A stretch of DNA of 5,676 nucleotides. Source: Verrucomicrobiia bacterium (GTDB lineage: Bacteria; Verrucomicrobiota; Verrucomicrobiia; Limisphaerales; UBA1319). Position 1 is the first letter of the stretch. Each line of letters starts with the position of its first letter. The stretch lies in contig JADGRT010000221.1 of NCBI GenBank assembly GCA_017880715.1, forward strand, positions 1 through 5,676, given 5' to 3'. The notes beneath the pieces were generated by a model. That model had not been told where the DNA came from. It worked only from the letters and a program-made list of their open reading frames with translations, and made no database searches. The translations under genes and the position numbers were made by a program. Positions 1-5,654 of the stretch are shown here, in pieces.

Positions 1-129
1 GGCGGCCAGGGAGGTGGCCGAGTGGTGGCGGAAGGCACGCCGGAGCAGGTGGCCCGCTGTGCCGCCAGCTTCACGGGTCATTATTTGCAGCGCATGTTGT
101 CTGGCCGAGCAGACCGGAACGCAACTTGA
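1..129 (+). CDS. uvrA: Excinuclease ABC subunit UvrA, C-terminal end (partial)
   Basis: Frame 1 is open from the window edge to a TGA at 127-129 and gives the last 42 residues of a protein. They read GGQGGRVVAEGTPEQVA followed by SFTGHYL. This matches the usual end of UvrA: a Gly-rich GPEGG-x-GG segment of the second ABC ATPase domain, then VAxGTPExVA and a terminal S-x-TG-x-x-L. UvrA is the ATP-dependent damage sensor of nucleotide excision repair; as a dimer it loads UvrB onto damaged DNA in the cytoplasm. The start, zinc-binding modules and Walker motifs lie upstream of the window. The tail after YLQ (about 12 residues) is unremarkable. An UvrA-like paralogue cannot be excluded from so short a piece. 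No clear terminator follows the stop. Confidence 0.85.
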   Translation, partial: GGQGGGRVVAEGTPEQVARCAASFTGHYLQRMLSGRADRNAT

Positions 130-220
130 CATGAGAACAACGGTGACTCAATCCCATCACCGGTGTCGCCAGCGGGAGGTTGAGGAAGAGCGGGGAGACG
201 TAAGAGAACGCCCCAACAAT

Positions 221-460
221 CTGCACCTTACACGGATCTGGCGGACGGATGCACTCGCGCCGTAGCGCAGACTTCCAGTCTGCTGTATCGCGGATTTCCA
301 ATCCGCTGACCGTGCGAATGGCGGACGCGCTTCCTAAGTCGCACGCCCGGCCGACTGGAAGTCGGCGATACAGCAGGTTGGAAACCTGCGCTACCAGACA
401 ATGGCCGGCCGGTAAGGCTGCTTTTCAGACATGGGTCGCCAAGATGCGTGTAAGGTGCAG
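221..460. mobile_element. MITE-like non-coding element with TIRs and flanking repeats
   Basis: The ends are perfect 14-bp inverted repeats: CTGCACCTTACACG at 221-234 and its reverse complement at 447-460. The similarity continues inward for about 15 more bases with a few mismatches and gaps (ATCT-GGCG on the left, ATCTTGGCG on the right, then ACNNATG). Directly outside lie CCAACAAT (213-220) and CCAACCAT (461-468), a candidate 8-bp target-site duplication with one mismatch. The element is 240 bp and encodes no transposase, so it would have to be moved in trans. It fits a MITE, meaning a non-autonomous derivative of a TIR transposon, but I cannot name the parent family. The inner hairpin cluster (262-394) sits slightly off centre, with a 41-nt left arm and a 66-nt right arm. 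A chance arrangement is unlikely given the length of the TIRs, but mobility is inferred. Confidence 0.7.
262..394. repeat. Mirror-symmetric cluster of four REP-like hairpins
   Basis: Four 17-nt perfect hairpins, each with a 7-bp stem and 3-nt loop, lie at 267-283, 290-306, 350-366 and 373-389. The first two have loop TCC and the last two loop GGA, so the second pair is in opposite orientation. Read in one orientation the left stem arms are GCAGACT, GCGGATT, GCCGACT and GCAGGTT, giving the consensus GCVGRYT-TCC-ARYCBGC. The linker TGTATC (284-289) between the first pair is mirrored by GATACA (367-372) between the second pair. The outer ends GTAGC (262-266) and GCTAC (390-394) are also inverted copies. 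A 43-nt central segment (307-349) separates the halves. The unit resembles REP/BIME-type repeats; similar TCC-loop hairpins are, from memory, common between genes in Verrucomicrobiota. Function is unknown. Confidence 0.85.
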
Positions 461-602
461 CCAACCATGACGCGCCGAGACTGCACGAAACTCCAAAGGT
501 CCGCGAATCTACTTTGACACCGATGCTTTCCGTGCTTGTCTTTCCGCTAAAAACCGGACACGCTCGGCGCCAACAAACTATTCGACCAAGACTTTTTGAA
601 CC

Positions 603-606
603 AGGA
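603..606 (+). promoter_or_regulatory. Shine-Dalgarno that decides the start at 613
   Basis: AGGA lies 6 nt before the ATG at 613, a good spacing. It nearly touches the alternative ATG at 607, and the upstream TTG at 514 has no comparable site. This favours the start at 613. Confidence 0.5.
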
Positions 607-612
607 ATGACC

Positions 613-1578
613 ATGGGAACATCGCACGTATCGCGTCGGGCAGCCATCGCCCGCGCCGGCCTCCTGGTCGGAGGCGCCTGGGCCGGCCTTTTGCTGCCGG
701 CCGCTTCGCAAGCCGCCGAGGGCGCAGCGCCCGTTCGCAACGGCACTTTTTCTTTTTGTCTTAATACCGGCACGATTCGCGGACAGAAACTCGGTTTGGT
801 GAAGGAAATTGAGGTGGCCGCGCAGGCCGGTTACCAGGGCATCGAACCGTGGGTGGAAGCCATCGACACGTATGCCAAAACCGGCGGATCCTTGAAGGAC
901 CTGCGCAAGCGCATTGGCGACTTGGGTCTGACGGTGGAAAGCGCCATTGGTTTTCCGGAATGGATTGTCGATGATGACGCCAAGCGGGCCAAGGGAATGG
1001 AGCAGGCGAAAATTCAGATGGATCTCGTCGCGCAAATCGGCGGCAAGCGGCTGGCCACGCCGCCGGCGGGCGCCACGAAAGAGCCGGGGCTGGACCTGCT
1101 CAAGGCCGCCGAGCGTTATCGCGCCCTGCTGGAACTGGGCGATCAGATGGGCGTGACGCCGCAATTGGAACTGTGGGGGTTTTCCAAAAACCTGCATCGG
1201 CTGGGTGAAGTCATGTTTGTGGCCATCGAATCCGGACATCCCCAAGCCTGCGTTCTCGCCGACGTTTTCCATATTTACAAGGGCGGCTCGGATTTCAACG
1301 GCCTAAAATTATTTGGCTCCACGACGATCCAAGTCTTCCACATGAACGATTATCCCAGCGATCCGCCGCGGGATAAAATCAACGATAGTTTTCGCGTCTT
1401 TCCCGGTGACGGGGTGGCGCCCCTGACGCAGATTGTGCGCCATCTGCAAGCCGTCGGCGGACCCAAGGTGCTGTCGTTGGAACTCTTCAACCGCAAGTAC
1501 TGGGAACAGGACGCCCTCGAAACCGCCAAGGCCGGCTTGGAAAAAATGAAAGCGACGGTGCGTGCGGCGGTGGGATAA
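613..1578 (+). CDS. Exported sugar phosphate isomerase/epimerase family protein (xylose isomerase-like TIM barrel)
   Basis: A 321-residue protein. The N-terminus has a twin-arginine-like signal: SRRAAIARAG (residues 7-16), a hydrophobic stretch to about 28, and a likely cleavage site after SQA (32-34). Folded export through Tat is therefore inferred. The rest (about 40-315) matches the AP-endonuclease-2/xylose-isomerase-like barrel, which includes sugar epimerases, inosose dehydratase (IolE) and hydroxypyruvate isomerase. The divalent-metal ligands expected for this fold are present in order: Glu186 (QLELWG), Asp217 with His220 (DVFH), His243 (FHMND) and Glu290 (LSLELF), so the site looks intact and catalysis is plausible. 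The exact sugar or polyol substrate cannot be told from sequence. Start: the frame is open back to a TTG at 514, but 613 is chosen for its AGGA at 603-606 and because it puts the Arg pair at residues 8-9. Codons are GC-rich like the neighbours. It is not in an operon: the next gene converges on it 9 nt away. Confidence 0.85.
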   Translation: MGTSHVSRRAAIARAGLLVGGAWAGLLLPAASQAAEGAAPVRNGTFSFCLNTGTIRGQKLGLVKEIEVAAQAGYQGIEPWVEAIDTYAKTGGSLKDLRKRIGDLGLTVESAIGFPEWIVDDDAKRAKGMEQAKIQMDLVAQIGGKRLATPPAGATKEPGLDLLKAAERYRALLELGDQMGVTPQLELWGFSKNLHRLGEVMFVAIESGHPQACVLADVFHIYKGGSDFNGLKLFGSTTIQVFHMNDYPSDPPRDKINDSFRVFPGDGVAPLTQIVRHLQAVGGPKVLSLELFNRKYWEQDALETAKAGLEKMKATVRAAVG

Positions 1579-1587
1579 CCCGAAGCG

Positions 1588-1920
1588 CTAGGGCCGGCGC
1601 GGCGGCGGATTGGTGCCCGGGGGACTTTCTTCAAAGCGAATGATCGTCTCATCCGGCTTGGCGTAGCCGAGGCTTTCGCGGGCCTGGCGCTCGACGGTTT
1701 TCGGATCATGCTGCAAAGCGTCGATTTCCGCCTTCAGTTTTCGGGCCTGGGCGTCATCCGTCCGAATCTCCCGGTTGATGCGCAGGATTTCTTTGCGCAT
1801 GCGCTCGTTGGTTTGCACCACCGGCCAGTACCAAGCGGCCACTCCCATGAGACCCGCCACGATCAGCAAAAAGACGATCGTCCGGGTGAGTTTGCCCCAA
1901 ATGCCAAGATCAACGTTCAT
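1588..1920 (-). CDS. Septum formation initiator, FtsB/DivIC family
   Basis: A 110-residue bitopic membrane protein with the layout of FtsB/DivIC: a short cytoplasmic N-terminus (1-13), one membrane helix (about 14-35, IVFLLIVAGLMGVAAWYWP), a charged coiled coil (about 37-70), then the conserved tail DPKTVERQARESLGYAKPDE (72-91) and a Pro-rich end. FtsB/DivIC pairs with FtsL through the coiled coil and with FtsQ/DivIB through its periplasmic tail, and helps activate the FtsWI septal peptidoglycan synthase. The DPKTVERQARESLGY block and the length make the family call firm; whether to name it ftsB or divIC is open, so no symbol is given. A TAA stands directly before the ATG, which fixes the start, although no clear Shine-Dalgarno is visible. 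No ftsL, ftsQ or enolase neighbour is in the window. Confidence 0.88.
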   Translation of the reverse strand: MNVDLGIWGKLTRTIVFLLIVAGLMGVAAWYWPVVQTNERMRKEILRINREIRTDDAQARKLKAEIDALQHDPKTVERQARESLGYAKPDETIIRFEESPPGTNPPPRRP

Positions 1921-2154
1921 TTAGCCAGATTGCGCCCATGCGCCACCAAAGTTTTACGGCTAAGAGGTTAATCCGCACCCCACCAAATGCAACCGTGAAT
2001 CGGCACACTTCGATGGCAAGCATTCGGGACGCGTTCTTTCCCGCCGCGGTCATGGCTGGCAGTCTCCGGTTCGTGCGCGCGAGAGCCACCTCGATTCCGC
2101 GTTTGACATGGGTCAGCGAAGTCGGGACTTTGATCACGTCCGCTTTAATGAATC
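1921..2154. other. Divergent spacer between the ftsB-like gene and bioA
   Basis: This 234-base spacer should hold promoters for two divergent genes. A TTGACA hexamer at 2103-2108 (+) could serve bioA as a -35 box, but no good -10 box stands 16-19 nt after it. A GTG-started 75-codon frame runs on the minus strand from 2137 to 1910 and overlaps the ftsB-like start by 11 nt. A plus-strand frame runs 1938-2162. Neither translation matches a family I recognise and neither has a ribosome binding site, so I do not call them genes. Confidence 0.45.
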
Positions 2155-3636
2155 ATGCATAAGCTGGCACAACTGGATCATCAGTATCTTTGGCATCCGT
2201 TCACGCAGATGCGCGACTGGCTTAAACAGGAGCCGATCCTCATCGTTTCCGGTCAGGGAGCTGTGCTGCGGGATGTCCAAGGCCGGAAGTACCTGGACGC
2301 CAACGCCTCCATCTGGACCAATCTGCATGGCCATCGGCACCCGCGGATCAACGCCGCCATTCGTAAACAATTGAACACCATTGCCCATTCGTCGGCGCTC
2401 GGACTGGCCAACGAACCCGCGTCCTTGCTGGGCGAGAAGCTGGTCTGTTTGGCCAATCCGGATTGGCTGACGCATGGCCAGGCGGGGGACGCGGTCGCAA
2501 CGGAACCATTATCCAGAGTCTTTTTTTCGGATAACGGTTCGACGGCCCTGGAGGTTGCTCTCAAATTGGCCTATGAATTTGCCCGTCGCACGGGCCGCAG
2601 CCGGAATCCCAGGTTTCTTTCACTCGAAGGCGCCTATCACGGCGATACCGTGGGAGCGGTCAGCCTGGGGCATATTGACCGGTTTCACCAGGCGTACGCC
2701 GGACTCTTGTTTTCTTCCGACAAAGCGATGGCGCCCTATTGTTACCGCTGTCCGCACAACCGCGCCAAGCCTGAGCGCGCGGATGCGCGCGAATACCGCC
2801 GGTGTCGCTGGGAATGCGTGACGGCGGTGGAACGAAAATTTGCCGCGCAGCAGCGCCAGGGTAATCCGTACGCGGCCATGGTGGTGGAACCGCGCATCCA
2901 GGGCGCCGCTGGCATGGTGCCGCAACCGGACGGCTGGTTGCGCCGGGTTGCCTCGGTGGTGCGCGGGCACGGCGCGCAGTTGATCGCCGATGAAGTGATG
3001 ACCGGTTTTGGCCGGACGGGGCCGCGCCGGCTGGTTGGCGAACCAACGGCATCGGAAACCGCGAAAAGCCGGCGGCTGGCACCCGCCTTCTTTGCGTCCC
3101 ACCAGGAGGAAGTGCAGCCGGATTTTCTGGCTTTGGCCAAGGGGCTCACCGGGGGGTATTTGCCGATGGCGGCCACGTTGACCACCCAGGCGGTTTTCGA
3201 CTCGTTTTTGGGCGAATACGAAGAATTTAAAACCTTTTTTCACGGGCATAGCTTTACGGGCAATCAACTGGGCAGCGCCGCCGCGCTGGCCAGCCTCGAG
3301 GTGCTGCAAAGCCAGGGTTGCACCCGCCGGCGTCAGCGGCTCGAGACGGGGCTGGCGGAAGCATTGCGCAAGCTCTGGGATCTGCCTCAAGTGGGGGATA
3401 TCCGGCAGGTGGGACTGGTGGTGGGCATTGAACTGGTGAAGGATTGGCGACGGCGCGCGCCTTTTGATTTGCGTCAACGCGCCGGTATTCGAATCTGCGA
3501 AGCGATGGCGCGGCGGGGCGTCCTCACCCGGCCGGTGGGCAATGTGATTGTGCTGATACCACCCTATTGCACCACCGGGGAACAGGTTGAGCAAATGGTG
3601 GACGCGGTGTATCGCGCGGTGGTGGAAACGCTTTAG
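2155..3636 (+). CDS. bioA: 7,8-diaminopelargonic acid synthase (DAPA aminotransferase), BioA/BioK type
   Basis: A 493-residue PLP-dependent class III aminotransferase of biotin synthesis that converts 8-amino-7-oxononanoate (KAPA) to 7,8-diaminononanoate in the cytoplasm. The family marker WHPFTQM is at 13-19. PLP-site residues are visible: Gly128-Ser129 (phosphate), Tyr161 in YHGDT (ring stacking), Asp279 in DEVMTGFGRTG (pyridine nitrogen) and the Schiff-base Lys329 in LAKGLTGGYLP. Arg459 in TRPVGN (substrate carboxylate) and the C-terminal IPPY (468-471) are also present. Three features resemble B. subtilis BioK, which uses lysine as donor, more than E. coli BioA, which uses S-adenosylmethionine: Phe16 in place of E. 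coli Tyr17, the FFHGHSFTGNQLG block (361-373) instead of HGPTFMGNP, and the SIWTNLHGHR segment. It is about 50 residues longer than usual, with likely insertions near 103-117 and 290-310. Four cysteines (196, 199, 217, 221) cluster after the KAPA-site region. No other bio gene is in the window. The start at 2155 gives the normal N-terminus just before WHPF; the ATG at 2148 is out of frame and stops after four codons. Confidence 0.92.
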   Translation: MHKLAQLDHQYLWHPFTQMRDWLKQEPILIVSGQGAVLRDVQGRKYLDANASIWTNLHGHRHPRINAAIRKQLNTIAHSSALGLANEPASLLGEKLVCLANPDWLTHGQAGDAVATEPLSRVFFSDNGSTALEVALKLAYEFARRTGRSRNPRFLSLEGAYHGDTVGAVSLGHIDRFHQAYAGLLFSSDKAMAPYCYRCPHNRAKPERADAREYRRCRWECVTAVERKFAAQQRQGNPYAAMVVEPRIQGAAGMVPQPDGWLRRVASVVRGHGAQLIADEVMTGFGRTGPRRLVGEPTASETAKSRRLAPAFFASHQEEVQPDFLALAKGLTGGYLPMAATLTTQAVFDSFLGEYEEFKTFFHGHSFTGNQLGSAAALASLEVLQSQGCTRRRQRLETGLAEALRKLWDLPQVGDIRQVGLVVGIELVKDWRRRAPFDLRQRAGIRICEAMARRGVLTRPVGNVIVLIPPYCTTGEQVEQMVDAVYRAVVETL

Positions 3637-3900
3637 GCGTCTATCGCCGCGCGACAATATAAAGTACGGCCGTACTTTATATTGTCGCGCCCGGTTCGCG
3701 GTTTCCAGACCCCCCTGTGGCCTAACGAAAAAGGCGATTGGAGAGCTACAGCGAGAGCGCCCTTGACTGGGCTTTCGTTGCGCCCGGACGGGCACTCCGC
3801 GGTAGCAGAACTTGGCGCCTTGGTATTCCGGCCATAGACCCGTGGCGGGCTTTTCTATTGCTTCCATCCGCGCCCAACCTAACATTCTCCACTATTCCTC
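3637..3900. other. Spacer between bioA and the ABC permease
   Basis: These 264 bases begin with the 42-bp palindrome at 3649-3690. The remainder has minor hairpins (GCCC-GGAC-GGGC at 3782-3793; CCCG-TGG-CGGG at 3839-3849 followed by CTTTTCT, a poor terminator at best). A minus-strand frame from 3885 runs on antisense through the whole of bioA; it is judged a shadow. No upstream substrate-binding or ATPase gene for the transporter is present here. Confidence 0.6.
3649..3690. repeat. Perfect 42-bp palindrome
   Basis: Every base from 3649 to 3669 pairs with its partner from 3690 to 3670, with the centre at GTACGGCCGTAC (3664-3675). The arms are GC-rich at the outside (GCGCGAC) and AT-rich within (AATATAAA). 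It starts 12 nt after the bioA stop. As RNA it would form a stem of about 19 bp closed by GGCC. No T-tract follows (CCGGTT), so it is not a standard intrinsic terminator, though it could still slow RNA polymerase or protect the bioA mRNA 3' end. It may instead be a dispersed palindrome or a protein binding site. It does not resemble the hairpins at 262-394. Confidence 0.9.
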
Positions 3901-3924
3901 GTGCCACATGAGCAGCGGACCCAA

Positions 3925-5634
3925 ATGAGCCGGTTTAAAAAATACGATCTAAACATATCCACAGTGGTCTTCCTGGGTGGTCTGGGCGCATTCTTCGCCA
4001 TCTTCCTGTTCTACCCGGTGAGTTTCATGCTCAAGGAAGCCTTCCGCTCCGAAGGCCAGTTCACGTTGCGGTATTTCGGTTTGTTGCTGGCCAGCCCCCT
4101 GCAGCGAGAATCGCTGGCCAATAGTTTTCTGCTGGCGGCTCTGACCACGCTGTTGACCACGCTTTTGAGTCTGCCGCTGGCCCACTGGATGACGCGTTAC
4201 GATTTCCGGGGCAAGACACTGTTGGGCGGACTCCTCCTGGTCCCCATGATCATGCCGCCGTTTGTGGGCGCCATCGGCCTGCGCCAGATGCTCGCTAAAT
4301 TCGGCTCGGTGAATCTGCTGCTCATGAAGTGCGGCCTGGTTTCGACGGCGCATCCGATCGACTGGCTGGGTCAGGGAGGATTCTGGGGCATCGTTGGGCT
4401 CCAGGTCCTCAACCTGTACCCGATCATGTTCCTGAACGTCTCCGCCGCGATGGCCAATGTGGATCCGGCCTTGCGCGAAGCCGCCCAAAACCTGGGTGCG
4501 AGCGGCTGGCGCTTGTTTCGCACCATCACCTTGCCCCTGATTCTGCCCGGCTATTTCGCCGGCGCAGTGATTGTTTTCATTTGGGCCTTCACGGATCTGG
4601 GCACGCCGTTGATCTTCGGTTTTTCGCGCGTCGTGCCGGTGCAGATCTTCGATTCGATCGCCGACCTGAACACCAATCCCATGGGGTATGCCCTGGTTGT
4701 CTTTGTGCTCGCCCTGACCCTGGTTTTATTTCTGGTTTCCAAAAAGCTTTTCGCCAGCCAACGATACGAAATGATGTCCCGGGGACACACCAGCGGCGCC
4801 AGCCTCCAGGCAAACAGACGGCAGACGCTCGGTCTCTGGCTCGTGTTTTCGAGCGTGATTGGCCTGGCGCTGTTGCCGCACGCCGCCGTGATCGTACAAT
4901 CGCTTGCGGGCCGGTGGTTTTTCACGGTCCTGCCCAGCGATTGGACCCTGGGCCATTTCGCGGAGTTGGGGGGCCACAACCTAACGGTTTCGAGCATCCG
5001 CAACAGCCTGTTCTATTCCAGTCTGAGCGCGCTTTTGGATTTGGTGCTGGGTGTCACCATTGCCTGGCTCTTGACGCGCAAGCGGATTCCCCTGGCCAGT
5101 TTATTGGATGCGCTGGCCATGCTGCCGCTGGCCTTGCCTGGCCTGGTAATTGCCTTTGGATACGTGGCGGGATTCGACTTCAACATCAGTTGGCTCAACC
5201 CAAGGCAGAATCCCGTGCTGCTATTAGTGGTCAGTTATAGTGTGCGGCGGCTGCCTTACATCGTCCGGTCAGCCTACGCCGGTTTTCAACAAGCGAGTAT
5301 TGCGTTGGAAGAAGCCTCGGCCAACCTGGGAGCCTCGCCGTTTCGCACCTTGCGCAAGATCACCTTGCCACTGGTAATGGCCCATCTCATCGCTGGCACC
5401 GTCTTGACCTTTTCCTTCGCCATGCTGGAGGTCAGCGACGGTCTCATCCTGGCCATGCGCGAACAGTATTTCCCCATCACCAAGATGATCTGGCAGCTCC
5501 TGGGGCGCATCGATCCCAATGCCTCAGGAATTGCCTGCGCGTTGGGCGTCGTTGGGATGGCCATCCTGACCCTGAGCCTGCTCATCGCCGCCAAGGTCAT
5601 GGGCCGCAAAATGGGCCAATTGTTCCGGGCCTGA
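3925..5634 (+). CDS. ABC transporter permease with two fused MetI domains (Fe(III)/thiamine/phosphonate-type importer)
   Basis: A 569-residue inner-membrane protein with about 12 predicted membrane helices (first at about 13-35, last at about 535-560). It is two binding-protein-dependent permease domains in tandem. Each carries the EAA loop that docks on the ATPase: EAAQNLGASGWRLFRTITLP at 185-204 and EASANLGASPFRTLRKITLP at 463-482. One chain would therefore supply both halves of the channel, as in FbpB/AfuB (ferric iron), ThiP (thiamine) and PhnV-like phosphonate systems. The substrate cannot be told from sequence; Fe(III)-type is my first guess from length and fold. Both EAA loops keep the Gly and the I-x-LP ending, so neither half looks degenerate. 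Start: the frame is open to a GTG at 3901, but ATG 3925 gives the expected short basic N-terminus (MSRFKKYD); neither has a strong Shine-Dalgarno. The ATPase and binding protein are not in the window and may lie downstream. Confidence 0.88.
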   Translation: MSRFKKYDLNISTVVFLGGLGAFFAIFLFYPVSFMLKEAFRSEGQFTLRYFGLLLASPLQRESLANSFLLAALTTLLTTLLSLPLAHWMTRYDFRGKTLLGGLLLVPMIMPPFVGAIGLRQMLAKFGSVNLLLMKCGLVSTAHPIDWLGQGGFWGIVGLQVLNLYPIMFLNVSAAMANVDPALREAAQNLGASGWRLFRTITLPLILPGYFAGAVIVFIWAFTDLGTPLIFGFSRVVPVQIFDSIADLNTNPMGYALVVFVLALTLVLFLVSKKLFASQRYEMMSRGHTSGASLQANRRQTLGLWLVFSSVIGLALLPHAAVIVQSLAGRWFFTVLPSDWTLGHFAELGGHNLTVSSIRNSLFYSSLSALLDLVLGVTIAWLLTRKRIPLASLLDALAMLPLALPGLVIAFGYVAGFDFNISWLNPRQNPVLLLVVSYSVRRLPYIVRSAYAGFQQASIALEEASANLGASPFRTLRKITLPLVMAHLIAGTVLTFSFAMLEVSDGLILAMREQYFPITKMIWQLLGRIDPNASGIACALGVVGMAILTLSLLIAAKVMGRKMGQLFRA

Positions 5635-5654
5635 CTCCTGGATCTGCCATCCCA

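Larger units (their letters stand above)
130..612. other. Gene-free spacer between uvrA and the TIM-barrel gene
   Basis: These 483 bases contain no convincing protein gene. The open frames here run through inverted repeats and give Arg/Ser-rich translations typical of such DNA. The central half is the MITE-like element at 221-460. The flanks (130-212 and 469-602) hold the uvrA 3' flank and the 5' region of the next gene. A weak 6-bp hairpin lies at 141-162 (CGGTGA/TCACCG, 10-nt loop, no T-tract). A TTGACA hexamer at 514-519 could be a -35 box, but no acceptable -10 box stands 16-18 nt downstream. Confidence 0.7.

Noticed and set aside
141..162. Hairpin after uvrA as an intrinsic terminator
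   Set aside because: The stem is only 6 bp with a 10-nt loop and no T-tract follows.
14..265. 83-codon plus-strand frame over the uvrA end
   Set aside because: The UvrA C-terminus is in another frame of the same DNA (1-129), and the rest of this frame lies in non-coding and element sequence with no family resemblance.
262..394. Hairpin cluster as a CRISPR array
   Set aside because: The units are 17-nt hairpins in two orientations with 6-nt linkers. There are no identical direct repeats with regular unique spacers and no cas gene.
514..612. TTG at 514 as the start of the TIM-barrel gene
   Set aside because: It would add 33 residues before the twin-arginine signal and has no ribosome site. 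The TTGACA there may instead be part of a promoter, although no -10 box could be matched.
228..773. 181-codon minus-strand frame
   Set aside because: It spans the hairpin cluster and the signal-peptide region of the TIM-barrel gene; its translation is Arg/Pro-rich with no domain. It is a shadow of GC-rich DNA.
3839..3856. CCCG-TGG-CGGG followed by CTTTTCT as a terminator
   Set aside because: A four-base-pair stem is too weak, and it lies about 200 nt after bioA with no gene immediately upstream.
2620..3885. 421-codon minus-strand frame opposite bioA
   Set aside because: It is antisense to a gene with all BioA catalytic motifs, is rich in His/Arg/Pro, and crosses the 42-bp palindrome. Long antisense frames are expected at this GC content.
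4329..5240. 303-codon plus-strand frame inside the permease gene
   Set aside because: It is an out-of-frame reading of the MetI permease, which has clear membrane segments and both EAA loops in its own frame.
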